Shown: positions 43,468-52,444, numbered from the stretch's first letter. The stretch is 64,000 nt of DNA from Halioglobus sp. (GCA_002699145.1 PABK01000054.1:59236-123235); one strand, 5' to 3'. Numbers and translations: made by a program. The notes: a model not told the origin generated them from the sequence alone.

Positions 43468-44652
43468 ATGAAACAATCCTCCCTGGCGACTCCGGTGAGC
43501 GATTACGCTGTGGAGATGGCAGCGCGGGTAGAAAAATTTGTGCGCAATGTGATTGTTCCCTATGAGAAAGATGCCCGTCGGGATAGTCATGGTGCGCCCA
43601 CCGAAGAGCTTGTGATGGAGATGCGTCACAAGGCGCGGGAAGCTGGGGTAATGACACCCCATATTCGACCAGATGGTCATCATCTCACTCAGCGGGAGAC
43701 AGCTCTAGTATTGATAAATTCAGGATTGTCTCCCATCGGTCCTGTAGCCTGTAATACAGCGGCGCCGGACGAAGGCAATATGTACCTAATGGGGCATGTC
43801 GCCAGCCCCGCCCTCAAGATGCGCTTTTTGGAGCCGATAGCCTCCGGCGAGGCGCGGTCAGCATTTTTTATGACCGAGCCAGCGAGTGAGAACGGTGCAG
43901 GCTCCGATCCATCTATGATGAAAACCACCTGTCGTCGGGATGGTGATGATTGTGTGATCAATGGTCGGAAGGCTTTTATTACTGGTGCCATAGGTGCAAA
44001 GGTCGGTATTGTTATGGCCGCCGCCGAAGAGGGGGCCTGTATGTTTTTGGTGGATCTCCCCAACCCGGCGATTCGCCTCGATGAGCTCCCTCACACCATC
44101 GATAATGCTATGCCTGGCGGGCACGGCACCTTCACGATAGACAATCTCCGGGTGCCGGCTGAGCAGATGCTTGGGGAGGCTGGTGAGGGCTTCAAGTATG
44201 CTCAAGTGCGTCTATCCCCAGCCCGGCTTTCGCACTGTATGCGCTGGCTCGGTGCGTGCAAGCGCGCCCATGAAATCGCGACTGATTATGCCTGTCAGCG
44301 AGAGGCTTTTGGGAAACTGCTAGTTGATCATGAAGGTGTAGGCTTTATGCTTGCGGAGAATCTGATTGATCTAAAACAGGCCGAACTAATGATCGACTGG
44401 TGTGCCGCCGTGCTTGATAGTGGATCGCTTGCGACTGTGGAGAGTTCCATGACAAAAGTGGCGGTTTCTGAAGCTCTCATGCGCATTGCTGACCGTTGTG
44501 TTCAAGTTATGGGCGGGACTGGTGTGACTCAGAATACAGTTGTTGAACAGGTCTTTCGTGAGATTCGTGCTTTTCGCATCTACGACGGTCCAACCGAAGT
44601 TCATAAGTGGTCCCTGGCTAAAAAAATCAAGCGCGATTGGAAAGCGATGTAG
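43468..44652 (+). CDS. Acyl-CoA dehydrogenase (ACAD10/11 or LvaC-like)
   Basis: A ~394-residue FAD enzyme of the acyl-CoA dehydrogenase fold. ATG 43468 with GTGGAG upstream is preferred. It has NTAAPDEGNMYLM, FFMTEPASENGAGSDPSMM, CVINGRKAFITGA, VMGGTGVTQNT and the end IYDGPTEVHKWSLAKKI, in which the catalytic-Glu position of the YEG motif is Asp; DG-x-x-EVH is the form seen in ACAD10/11-type enzymes. The next gene is an APH-fold kinase just 2 bases away. In human ACAD10/11 these two domains are fused, and in Pseudomonas levulinate catabolism (LvaA/LvaC) they cooperate to phosphorylate and dehydrate 4-hydroxyacyl-CoAs. Confidence 0.88.
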   Translation: MKQSSLATPVSDYAVEMAARVEKFVRNVIVPYEKDARRDSHGAPTEELVMEMRHKAREAGVMTPHIRPDGHHLTQRETALVLINSGLSPIGPVACNTAAPDEGNMYLMGHVASPALKMRFLEPIASGEARSAFFMTEPASENGAGSDPSMMKTTCRRDGDDCVINGRKAFITGAIGAKVGIVMAAAEEGACMFLVDLPNPAIRLDELPHTIDNAMPGGHGTFTIDNLRVPAEQMLGEAGEGFKYAQVRLSPARLSHCMRWLGACKRAHEIATDYACQREAFGKLLVDHEGVGFMLAENLIDLKQAELMIDWCAAVLDSGSLATVESSMTKVAVSEALMRIADRCVQVMGGTGVTQNTVVEQVFREIRAFRIYDGPTEVHKWSLAKKIKRDWKAM

Positions 44653-44654
44653 TT

Positions 44655-45722
44655 ATGAGTGCTTCCGATCATTCATCAAATTCTGGATCAACCCCAGTTC
44701 GGGAAGGGTTTGCCTTTAATGAAGCCGCGCTGGCTAACTGGATGAAGGCCAATGTAGAGGGCTTTGAGGGACCTCTTCGAGTTGAGCAGTTTAAGGGGGG
44801 GCAATCCAATCCCACCTATAAACTGATCACTTCTGGCCGAAGTTACGTTTTGCGGCGCAAACCGCCGGGAAAGCTGGTCAAGGGGGCGCACTCGGTGGAG
44901 CGTGAAGCCACTGTGCTGATTGGGCTGGGTAAAGCGGGCTACCCTGTCGCTCATGTTTACGGATTGTGCACTGATGAAACGCTTATTGGCAGCAATTTTT
45001 ACATTATGGAGATGATTGAGGGTCGCATTATTTGGGATGCTACCTTCCCAGATGTGGCCAAGTCTGAACGCCGCGCTTACTTTGACGCCATGAATGCGAC
45101 TATCGCGCAGTTGCATACCCTTGATTACCAAGCATTGGGCTTGGGCGATTATGGTCGCACGGGTAATTACTTTGAGCGCCAAATTGCCCGTTGGACGAAG
45201 CAGTACCTGGACGACGGCGACGCTGGCAGAGATGCCAATATGGATCGCCTTATTGAATGGCTGCCGGAAAACATACCAGAGGGCAATACTACAACGCTTA
45301 TTCACGGCGACTTCCGTTGTGACAATGTCATTTTTCACCCTACAGAGCCGCGCATACTCGCAGTGCTAGACTGGGAGCTGTCTACTTTGGGTGACCCCCT
45401 GTCGGATTTTGCTTACCACGCAATGATGTACCGGATGCCGCCGAATATCGTTGCGGGCCTGTCGGGGGCGGACCTGCATGAGCTAGGCATTCCGACGGAG
45501 GAAGACTATATTGCTGACTACTGTCGTCGTACCGGGCGCAGTGCTATCGCCAACTATGATTTTTATATTGCTTTCAACTTTTTCAGACTGGCCGCGATTT
45601 TCCATGGTATCAAGGGGCGGGTGATAAAAGGCAGCGCCGCGTCTGCTCATGCCCGAGATCGCGCGGCATCTTTCCCGACCCTGGCGGAGCTGGCCCGCAG
45701 AGCAATGGAAGCCTGTCAATAA
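44655..45722 (+). CDS. APH-family kinase (LvaA/ACAD10-11 kinase-domain-like)
   Basis: A ~355-residue aminoglycoside-phosphotransferase-fold protein. ATG 44655 lies 2 bases after the dehydrogenase stop, indicating translational coupling. The ATP-site motif FKGGQSNPTYKL and YVLRRKPPGK, catalytic loop HGDFRCDNVIFH and metal-binding LDWELSTLGDPLSDFAY are intact. This is the acyl-CoA-linked branch (PGKLVKGAHSVEREATV is diagnostic), not an antibiotic-resistance enzyme. Together with the preceding gene it probably phosphorylates the hydroxyl of a 4-hydroxyacyl-CoA so that it can be eliminated. Confidence 0.88.
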   Translation: MSASDHSSNSGSTPVREGFAFNEAALANWMKANVEGFEGPLRVEQFKGGQSNPTYKLITSGRSYVLRRKPPGKLVKGAHSVEREATVLIGLGKAGYPVAHVYGLCTDETLIGSNFYIMEMIEGRIIWDATFPDVAKSERRAYFDAMNATIAQLHTLDYQALGLGDYGRTGNYFERQIARWTKQYLDDGDAGRDANMDRLIEWLPENIPEGNTTTLIHGDFRCDNVIFHPTEPRILAVLDWELSTLGDPLSDFAYHAMMYRMPPNIVAGLSGADLHELGIPTEEDYIADYCRRTGRSAIANYDFYIAFNFFRLAAIFHGIKGRVIKGSAASAHARDRAASFPTLAELARRAMEACQ

Positions 45723-45783
45723 TGTGTTATGCGTCTGGCTTTGGTGCAGGGGATAAACGTACTTTAATCATTGGGAGCTTGTT

Positions 45784-46479
45784 GTGACCTTGCAGGTTAT
45801 TGGGGCCGGTTTCGGTCGGACGAGTACAAATTCTCTTAAGGTCGCTTTGGAGAGATTGGGTTATGCCCCATGCCACCATATGAAGGAAGTGATGCCTCGG
45901 CGCGACCAGGTCGATTTGTTTAATCGAGCAGGTGCGGGGGAGGCGGTTGAATGGAGTGTCATCTTTGAGGGCTTTCAGGCGGCTTGCGACTGGCCCTCGG
46001 CCAAGTTTCATAAAGAGCTGGCAGCCCATTATCCCGATGCCAAAATTGTTCTTTCTGTACGTGACGCAGACAAATGGTACGACAGCACCCGCAGCACTAT
46101 ATTTGCTTTTACCCAGAGCATGCCCCGCTGGTTGCGTTGGTTAAGTCCGCGGATGCGCACCATCCATCAAATGGTGACAGGGGTTGTTTGGGATGGGGTG
46201 TTTGGCGGTCGATTCGCTGACGAGGCGTATGCGAAACAGGTGTTCCTGCAAAATACTGAAGACGTCAAAGCGTACTACCCGCCTGAGCGCCTGCTGGTGC
46301 ACCACCCCGCTGATGGATGGCAACCGCTGTGTGAATTCCTGGGGAAGGATATTCCTGCTGAGCCATATCCGCGGGTGAATGAGGCCCATGAAATTGAGCG
46401 CATTGTTAAAATTTTCAAGGCTCTAAGTTACCTACCTTATATCTTGATGGGGCTGATTATTATGCTTTGGGTGTTTTAG
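45784..46479 (+). CDS. Sulfotransferase-family protein
   Basis: A 231-residue P-loop sulfotransferase of the Sulfotransfer_4-type group, which transfers sulfate from PAPS. GTG 45784 is preceded by GGGAGCT. The PAPS 5'-phosphosulfate loop appears as GAGFGRTSTNSLKVALERLG near the N-terminus, and the 3'-phosphate region as IVLSVRDADKWYDSTRSTI. The C-terminus ends in one hydrophobic stretch (LPYILMGLIIMLWVF) that may anchor it to the membrane. The target molecule is unknown. It stands 61 bases after the kinase gene. Confidence 0.85.
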   Translation: MTLQVIGAGFGRTSTNSLKVALERLGYAPCHHMKEVMPRRDQVDLFNRAGAGEAVEWSVIFEGFQAACDWPSAKFHKELAAHYPDAKIVLSVRDADKWYDSTRSTIFAFTQSMPRWLRWLSPRMRTIHQMVTGVVWDGVFGGRFADEAYAKQVFLQNTEDVKAYYPPERLLVHHPADGWQPLCEFLGKDIPAEPYPRVNEAHEIERIVKIFKALSYLPYILMGLIIMLWVF

Positions 46480-46722
46480 CGGCTACTCTCTATCGCGATT
46501 CGCCAACTATTGTGTTTCGGAAGTTGCCCCGGAATAGTGAGCGGCATGGAATTGTAGGGAGCTGCAGTGTTGTCCGTATTACAAATAGTTGCGGCTACTT
46601 GTTGTTGCCGCTTGGTAATGCCGGTAAGAGGTGAGGGTTTTTGCACTTTATCGATGGTTCTGTAGGCACGGTTTGATGGTTGCGCAGAGCTTGGAATTGT
46701 GCTTGAATCCACAACTATATAG

Positions 46723-46736
46723 ACAGTACAACCTGT
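46723..46736 (+). promoter_or_regulatory. Operator-like dyad ACAG-TACAAC-CTGT, copy 3
   Basis: One base different from the two copies near 40.1-40.4 kb, placed 63 bases before the BKACE start in a 319-base gap (46480-46798) that holds no other feature. This suggests the BKACE gene is in the same regulon as the AMP-ligase and oxidoreductase. Confidence 0.55.
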
Positions 46737-46798
46737 TTGTAACATGCCCGAAAGGTCCGGGCCTTATAACTTCTGGATAAGGTAGCTGAGGAAAAATA

Positions 46799-47776
46799 AT
46801 GAGTGACAATATCGATATGAAAAACATTCCGTCCCTGTGGGAGGCTGCAAAGCAGGAAATGGAGGGATACAGCTTCCTTGGGGACTACGTGCAGCCAAAG
46901 TGGGATGTGCCTGAAATTATTGGTATCTCCTGTGCAGTATCAAATCGTTTTGGCGATGACGCAAAGGCCGGTGCATCCAAATCTTCTGTTGAAAAGTACA
47001 TTGATGAGGCCTCTGCAGTAATTGAGGAAGGTGCTTGGTCTGTCCACATTGATTTTACCTGGGTGACGGATGAGAAGGGCCGCCGTTTGGACCAGATTCC
47101 CCCTACTGAAGCTTACCCGATGGTGCTTGAGCCGCTGCGCAAGCGTTATGGTTATAGCTTTATGGCAGACCTGAATGTTCTGAACGGAGCGACCTTCGAA
47201 GAGTGCATGAGCCCGGTGAAAGCCGGTTTGGCGGAGACTGCACCCTGTGCTCCGGGTCACCCAGAAGTGTTTGTGACCAATGCGGTCAAGACATTGTTCG
47301 AATACGGCGTACTGCCCCAAGTGGCAATTCACAACTCCGGTGAAATCGAGTTGATGAAGCGCCGTATTATCGACAAAGGGCTGATGAAGGGGCCGGTTCT
47401 GTGGGGGCTGCTGTTCGGTCTGCCTTTTGACGTAGGGCGCACGCTGTTGTCAGGTAATACGGTAATGGATATGGATGATTTGGTTCGGCAGATGCTGCTG
47501 CTGCAGCACCAGATACGGAAAATCGATCCCAACGCCCAGTTCATTGGTTGTGCAGCAGGTCGTGGCACGATGTACTTCACCACGCTGGCGACCATGCTGG
47601 GTATGCACATTCGAGTTGGTACTGAGGATACCGAATTCAAGTATCCTAACTCTGATGAGAAATTCACCAGCAACTTAGAAATGTTCAAGCGCGCAAAGGA
47701 GATTGCCGAAATGCACGGTCGCAGACCTGCGACCGCCAATGAAATGCGTAGAATGTTCGGTATGCCCGAACGATAG
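46799..47776 (+). CDS. Divergent BKACE (DUF849) beta-keto acid cleavage-like protein
   Basis: A 325-residue protein of the BKACE family, TIM-barrel enzymes that cleave a beta-keto acid with acetyl-CoA into a CoA ester and acetoacetate. The C-terminal half is typical: GLLFGLPFDVGRTL, AQFIGCAAGRG, MHIRVGTEDTEF and EMHGRRPATANEMRRMFG. The usual metal-binding H-x-H in SVHLHAR is here SVHIDFT (His83, Asp85), so the second ligand has changed. Start ATG 46799 follows AGCTGAGG. It carries operator copy 3. The reaction is likely related but the substrate, and even the metal, may differ from classic BKACEs. Confidence 0.8.
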   Translation: MSDNIDMKNIPSLWEAAKQEMEGYSFLGDYVQPKWDVPEIIGISCAVSNRFGDDAKAGASKSSVEKYIDEASAVIEEGAWSVHIDFTWVTDEKGRRLDQIPPTEAYPMVLEPLRKRYGYSFMADLNVLNGATFEECMSPVKAGLAETAPCAPGHPEVFVTNAVKTLFEYGVLPQVAIHNSGEIELMKRRIIDKGLMKGPVLWGLLFGLPFDVGRTLLSGNTVMDMDDLVRQMLLLQHQIRKIDPNAQFIGCAAGRGTMYFTTLATMLGMHIRVGTEDTEFKYPNSDEKFTSNLEMFKRAKEIAEMHGRRPATANEMRRMFGMPER

Positions 47777-47880
47777 CTTTTGGATTTTGATGGTTTATTT
47801 TCTAAATACGAAGGTGGGCTCGGAGCTCATCCGTCAAAGTACTTAAGGTCGTTGACGCAAGTTATTTTTGGAGAGATATC

Positions 47881-48555
47881 ATGGCATTTACTGGTGTACA
47901 CCATGCCGCTTTCATAACAAATGATATGAAAACGCAAATTGAGTTTTATACCCAGGTTCTCGGTATGAAGCTGGTTGGGATTTTTCCTATGCACGGAGTT
48001 CCTGGTGCTTCTCATTGCTTTATTGAAGCGGGGAAAGACGCATATGTGAGCTTCGTGCAAATAAAGGACGTCAATGTCGAGCCTGTCTATGGCGTGAGCC
48101 ACGCAATTGACACCGCGCACCCGGTGGCTGGCGGTGCAATGCAACATATGGCCTTCGGTTGCGACAGTCTTGAGGAAATGATGACCCTGAGGGATCGCCT
48201 GAGAAGCAATGGCTACGCTGTTTTTGGTCCGCTGGAGCATGGCATGAGTCACTCCATGTACTTTGGTGGTCCTGAAGGGATGCAACTTGAGTTTGCTACC
48301 ACGGATCAATGTGAGCCAGTGCGAGCGGAAGACTGGGTCGACCCTAGTACCGCTAAGACACTCGGAATGAGCGAAGCGGATTTGAAACGCTACCTCAATC
48401 CACCGGCGTTTGCCAGTCAAGGAGGTGCGGTGAAGCAACCCAGTCTGGATAACGCTATGTACCCGACGCCGATTCCACGGCCGATGTTTGACGCTCTTGG
48501 CTATCTTTCTGACGAAGAGCTCAAAGAAGCAATGCGATTCAATGCGCCTGAGTAA
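47881..48555 (+). CDS. VOC-family (glyoxalase/extradiol-dioxygenase-fold) protein
   Basis: A 224-residue vicinal-oxygen-chelate protein starting after TTGGAGAG. The first module reads FTGVHHAAFITNDMKTQIEFYTQVLGMKLVG, with the metal-ligand His, and the second QHMAFGCDSLEEMMTLRDRL...GPEGMQLEFAT, with His and Glu ligands. The C-terminal ~50 residues (VKQPSLDNAMYPTPIPRPM) are an extension. It is monocistronic or follows the BKACE gene by 104 bases. Function in the family ranges from dioxygenase to isomerase. The 543 bases downstream (48556-49098) contain no convincing gene or signal. Confidence 0.82.
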   Translation: MAFTGVHHAAFITNDMKTQIEFYTQVLGMKLVGIFPMHGVPGASHCFIEAGKDAYVSFVQIKDVNVEPVYGVSHAIDTAHPVAGGAMQHMAFGCDSLEEMMTLRDRLRSNGYAVFGPLEHGMSHSMYFGGPEGMQLEFATTDQCEPVRAEDWVDPSTAKTLGMSEADLKRYLNPPAFASQGGAVKQPSLDNAMYPTPIPRPMFDALGYLSDEELKEAMRFNAPE

Positions 48556-49098
48556 TCGTCAGCAAGCATGGAGCGGTGAGGGTTATGGACATAACCCAAG
48601 GTCTTTGACGTCATAACGATCGCCTTTGTGTTGTCGAACTTAAGTTGATTTGAAGCAGGCGTAAAGGATTAGCACAATTTCGACAGCGTCGCACAAAGCG
48701 TTGAAGAGGCTGGTTGAAGTAGCATGGAGCGGGCTGGCCTCTATCATCTGCACTGCTGCCTATTTTGATCTGCATATTGTTCATGCTGCGGGGTGTTATG
48801 GAAATATCGAGCTGAAGGTAGTTATAAAACACCCTGGGTGGTCTGCGTTCAATCTCAGGCATGTTGACAGTCCAATTCGAAAACCCAGGTACTGACCAAG
48901 TATTGAATAGTTTATAAGTGTCATGCCTTCAAGGCCTCTCGCGCTTTCGTTTTCTAGGATTGGCTCTTCGAGGCATGGTTATACTTCCTTGCCTTTAAGG
49001 AGTAACCCATTTAACATCACAGGGTACTGCCGTATTCTGAATTTGTTTCGTTGATTTTCCGGCTCTGTCATCCCCCCTAGGTAACATGTCTGCAGACA

Positions 49099-50406
49099 AT
49101 GCTTCCAAGTACAAAAAAGAGTAGCCCCAGAAAAAGGCGACGCACGCAAGAAGAGCGCCGCAGTGAAACGTCTGGTAAACTCCTTAAGGCCACCGTCGAC
49201 CTCCTTCTTGAAAATGGTTATTCGCGCTTTCGAATAGCCGATGCTGCTGCTCGTGCTAAAGTCTCCAGGGGTGGTCAAACCCACCATTTTTCCACCAAAA
49301 AGGAACTTATTGAAGCGGCAATCGAGCGTCTGTTCGAGAGTGAGGTGGGGCAGGCCGAGTTTGATGCGGCCAAAACAGCGGATGAGGACGTTATTGATCA
49401 GGCGGCCCGCCACGCTCAAGATTTTTTAACGAGCAAATTATATACCGTTAGTTTAAATATGCTGGTTTCTGCGGGCGAAGAGGAGCATCTTGCTGACGGC
49501 GTCAGAGAAATCTCAGCAAATAGTCGGGTACCAATTGAAGAAGCGTGGGTTCATCGAATTGCCCAGTCAGGTATCAGCCGCCAGGAAGCTGCAGCAATCC
49601 TCGTGCTGTTGTGGAGTATTCAGAGGGGTTACGTTGTTGGCCGAAAAATAGAGGGCGGACGTGGGAAGAAAAATGCTGGCGAGCTCGAATTTGCTGTAGG
49701 CCTTCTTACCGGTTATCTCAAGTCGAAAAGACTTGGCTCTCCCGCTCTGCCAAGCTCTCCCCCGAGTCCGCCCGGGTCGAAGCTAGGCAATGGCATACCT
49801 GTGGAAGGGGCAGTCGATCATAAAGGCCAACAAGGGCGCAGTGCCTCCACTCGGGACCAAATTCTCGATACAACGTACCAAATTATGCGGGATTTGGGGC
49901 ATGCTGGACTCCGTTCAGCCAAGGTTATCGATCAGTCAGGAGTCTCCCGGGGCGGGCTGTTACACCATTATCCTACCAAGGACCTACTCGTTGCAGCGGT
50001 ATACGAGCGTATAGTAGACCGGATAGAACAGGACAGTTTGCGTCGAATTGGCGCAACTAAAGATGCAGACATCCTATCTGCTATTGTCGAGGATGCTCAG
50101 GCGCGTTTCTTTGATGATTCTTATAAAGTCACGCTGGATATACTGATCGCTTCTGGAAAAGATGAGTCTCTGGCAAAGGTGCGCAAAGCGCTGGAGGAGC
50201 GCTATTCTCCGGGCGCTCAGAACCAGTGGGCGAGCCGTTTGATGGAATCGGGGGTTGAGGCCGGTAAGGCCTACCAAATCACCAGTTTTTTGTGGAATAT
50301 GGTGAAGGGCATTGCAGTTCGGAATTTGGTCCAGAAGCAGGGGGACTTGTCAGAGCAAGTTATTGCTCTTGGTCTTGAGTTGGCAGGTCAGGCGGCGCGG
50401 TCGTAG
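49099..50406 (+). CDS. Tandem TetR-type transcriptional regulator
   Basis: A 435-residue protein made of two complete TetR-like units in one chain. The first HTH is at about residues 17-70 (LLENGYSRFRIADAAARAKVSRGGQTHHF) and is followed by a ligand domain. A linker rich in Pro/Ser (SPPSPPGSK) leads to a second HTH near residues 255-305 (MRDLGHAGLRSAKVIDQSGVSRGGLLHHYPTKDLL) with its own ligand domain. Normal TetR proteins are about 200 residues and act as dimers, so this is a covalent pseudo-dimer. It is the best candidate to bind the ACAG-N6-CTGT dyads in this block, though this is inference. Confidence 0.88.
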   Translation: MLPSTKKSSPRKRRRTQEERRSETSGKLLKATVDLLLENGYSRFRIADAAARAKVSRGGQTHHFSTKKELIEAAIERLFESEVGQAEFDAAKTADEDVIDQAARHAQDFLTSKLYTVSLNMLVSAGEEEHLADGVREISANSRVPIEEAWVHRIAQSGISRQEAAAILVLLWSIQRGYVVGRKIEGGRGKKNAGELEFAVGLLTGYLKSKRLGSPALPSSPPSPPGSKLGNGIPVEGAVDHKGQQGRSASTRDQILDTTYQIMRDLGHAGLRSAKVIDQSGVSRGGLLHHYPTKDLLVAAVYERIVDRIEQDSLRRIGATKDADILSAIVEDAQARFFDDSYKVTLDILIASGKDESLAKVRKALEERYSPGAQNQWASRLMESGVEAGKAYQITSFLWNMVKGIAVRNLVQKQGDLSEQVIALGLELAGQAARS

Positions 50407-50617
50407 CTTGCGTCGTTGTGATCTGTGGGTTTTGCTGCGAGACGCAGCATTGCGCTGGGCTTGGTAGAGTTTGGTTTTTTATTCTTGCCTTCTCTGTTGG
50501 CGACCGAATTGCGTTGCGAGTCTTCGTTCTGGAATTAGGCTTCGACTTCTTTCTCCCAGCTAGCGGTAAGTTGAGGATGCGGGCGATTGCGGGTACGGCG
50601 GGCAAGGGAGATAAACA

Positions 50618-51058
50618 TTGGCGTCACTTCCACCGAAGGCGAGTCTGGGCTATCAGGTTCGCATAGCGCATAGAGCTTTTGATCGTTTACTGGCAGCTCG
50701 ACTAGCGCCGTTTGGTCTTAAGGCGGGCTACTGGTACTACTTGAGGGTACTCTGGCTGCGTGAGGGCCTGACGCAAAAGGAGTTGGGTGATGCTATCAAT
50801 GTCAAGGAAAACACCACGGTAGCGATGATTCTGGGCATGGAAAAAGATGGATTGCTAACCAGAAAGCGGGACGAAATTGATCGTCGCAAGATGTGTGTTT
50901 ATTTGACTCCGAAGGGGCGTGATCTCGAAAAGAAGCTTATGCACATTGCGCCTGAAATTAATGAAGCTGCGACTAAAGGCATTTCAAAGCGGGAATTGGA
51001 AAAGTGCCTGATGGTGCTTCATCACGTCAGTGAAAACCTTCAAACTATCGACTTCTAG
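50618..51058 (+). CDS. MarR-family transcriptional regulator
   Basis: A 146-residue winged-helix regulator. TTG 50618 is the likely start, with AAGGGAG nine bases upstream. The recognition region LTQKELGDAINVKENTTVAMILGMEKDGLLTRKRDEIDRRKMCVYLTPKG is the standard MarR DNA-binding and wing segment. Such regulators often respond to aromatic acids or their CoA esters. It lies between the tandem TetR and the LysR gene, and could serve either the acyl-CoA block or the lig operon. The 211-base gap before it shows only the ribosome site. Confidence 0.88.
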   Translation: MASLPPKASLGYQVRIAHRAFDRLLAARLAPFGLKAGYWYYLRVLWLREGLTQKELGDAINVKENTTVAMILGMEKDGLLTRKRDEIDRRKMCVYLTPKGRDLEKKLMHIAPEINEAATKGISKRELEKCLMVLHHVSENLQTIDF

Positions 51059-51105
51059 GCGGCAGCTTTTCATGCTGTGGAATCGGTTATGTAGATCGGG
51101 GTTCC

Positions 51106-52311
51106 CTAAAAGTTGTCCAGAAGCGCTAGGAAGCGTTTCTGCAATCGTGTCGGCTGCCAGTTTTTCCTAACGGTTATTCCTATATCGCGACCCGTTCCCT
51201 CGAGAGGCTGGGGACTGGCAGCGAGTATCCCCATCTCCACTTCCAGTTCAACCTGCCGGGCGGGGAGCAGGGCGACCCGGTCGCTGTCTAGTAGCAGACT
51301 ACGGATGGCAACCAACGAACTGCATTCAATCATTTGTGTAGGCGGATCAAAGCCCGAATCGGCAAAAAAACGGCTGAAGGTTTCTCGCGCAGGGGTATTG
51401 TGCTTGGGCGCAATCCATCCCAAGTTGCGCAGTTCTGCTGTGGGTGGCGCAGCGCGGCCAGCCAGGGGGTGGCTTGCACGTACCACCAAGTGGAGGGAAT
51501 CCCGAAATAAAAATTGTTGCTCGATCTCTGGGCTAGGACTGGGGTGGCGCAGCGCGCCGACTATCATGTCCAGCTGGCCGTGCAGTAAGGCGTGTAGCTG
51601 TTCCTCGTAAGGCCCATCGATAATACTGATATGTGCTGCAGGAAATTCATTCAGTAAGTGCGTGACCGCATGCGGAACCAGTTTGGTTCGCGCTAGTGGC
51701 AGGCAGCCAATCCGCACACTACCTGCGCTAAGCCCTTTCAGCTCTTCGACTTCTTCGCGACCCAGGCGAATTTCGGAAAGAAAGAGGCTTGTGAGTCGAG
51801 CCATTTTTCTGGCCAACCAGCTCGGCTCCATACCCGCTGGTGAACGCTGGAATAGCTCCTGGTTACAAACAATTTCCAATTCTTTTATCGCGCGGTGCAC
51901 TGTGGGCTGGGTCAGTCCAAGGTGCTGTGCTGCCCGAGAATAACTGCCTTGTTCGACAACGCTGAGTAGGGTTCTGAGTTGGGTGGAGGTGAGGCGTCGG
52001 TATAGGGGCTGCGTTTTTCGGCCTGAGCGTAGGCTGGTGGCTTGCTCAATGGCGGTCAGCCAATTCACTGCCCGTTCGGCCCGGCGAAGAAAAATTTCGC
52101 CTGCCTCGGTGGCATGCAGGCCAGTACTTGAGCGGGTAAAGAGCAATATATCCAGTTCTTGCTCCAGTTTGGCCAGGCCTTGGGTGATGGCTGATTGGGA
52201 TAGATGCACGCTAGAGGTGGCGCGGCTGATGCTGCCCAATTTCCATATAGTCAGAGCGGCGCTGAGGTGGCGCAAGTTGGGTGGTGAGGGAGCGGTGTCT
52301 CTCATGGACAT
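51106..52311 (-). CDS. LysR-type regulator with two HTH domains (lig-operon regulator)
   Basis: A 401-residue regulator, about 100 residues longer than usual. Residues ~11-70 are one LysR HTH (LRHLSAALTIWKLGSISRAT...LSQSAITQGLAKLEQEL). Residues ~107-165 are a second (LRTLLSVVEQGSYSRAAQHL...LTQPTVHRAIKELE). A normal effector-binding domain follows (GSVRIGCLPLARTKLVPHAV, DMIVGALRH, RVALLPARQVELEVEMGIL). Divergent placement, 133 bases from ligK, makes it the expected activator of the protocatechuate 4,5-cleavage operon, as LigR-type regulators are elsewhere. Confidence 0.87.
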   Translation of the reverse strand: MSMRDTAPSPPNLRHLSAALTIWKLGSISRATSSVHLSQSAITQGLAKLEQELDILLFTRSSTGLHATEAGEIFLRRAERAVNWLTAIEQATSLRSGRKTQPLYRRLTSTQLRTLLSVVEQGSYSRAAQHLGLTQPTVHRAIKELEIVCNQELFQRSPAGMEPSWLARKMARLTSLFLSEIRLGREEVEELKGLSAGSVRIGCLPLARTKLVPHAVTHLLNEFPAAHISIIDGPYEEQLHALLHGQLDMIVGALRHPSPSPEIEQQFLFRDSLHLVVRASHPLAGRAAPPTAELRNLGWIAPKHNTPARETFSRFFADSGFDPPTQMIECSSLVAIRSLLLDSDRVALLPARQVELEVEMGILAASPQPLEGTGRDIGITVRKNWQPTRLQKRFLALLDNF

Positions 52312-52444
52312 AACTGAGTCGAGGTGCAGTGAAATAAGAACATTATAGAAAAAACTTATACCTGGGTACAGCTTTCGAACATGCCGAGATGAGTACGCTG
52401 GGCCATAATAAAGTTCGGAATTTTAGTAAATAGGGGAAGCGACC

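Noticed and set aside
44655..45722. Aminoglycoside resistance gene
   Set aside because: The APH fold is that of the acyl-CoA-linked kinase branch and it is coupled to an acyl-CoA dehydrogenase; no resistance role is supported.
48701..48895. Small 64-codon open frame in the gap before the tandem TetR
   Set aside because: No ribosome site, no recognisable sequence, and the composition is like the surrounding non-coding DNA.
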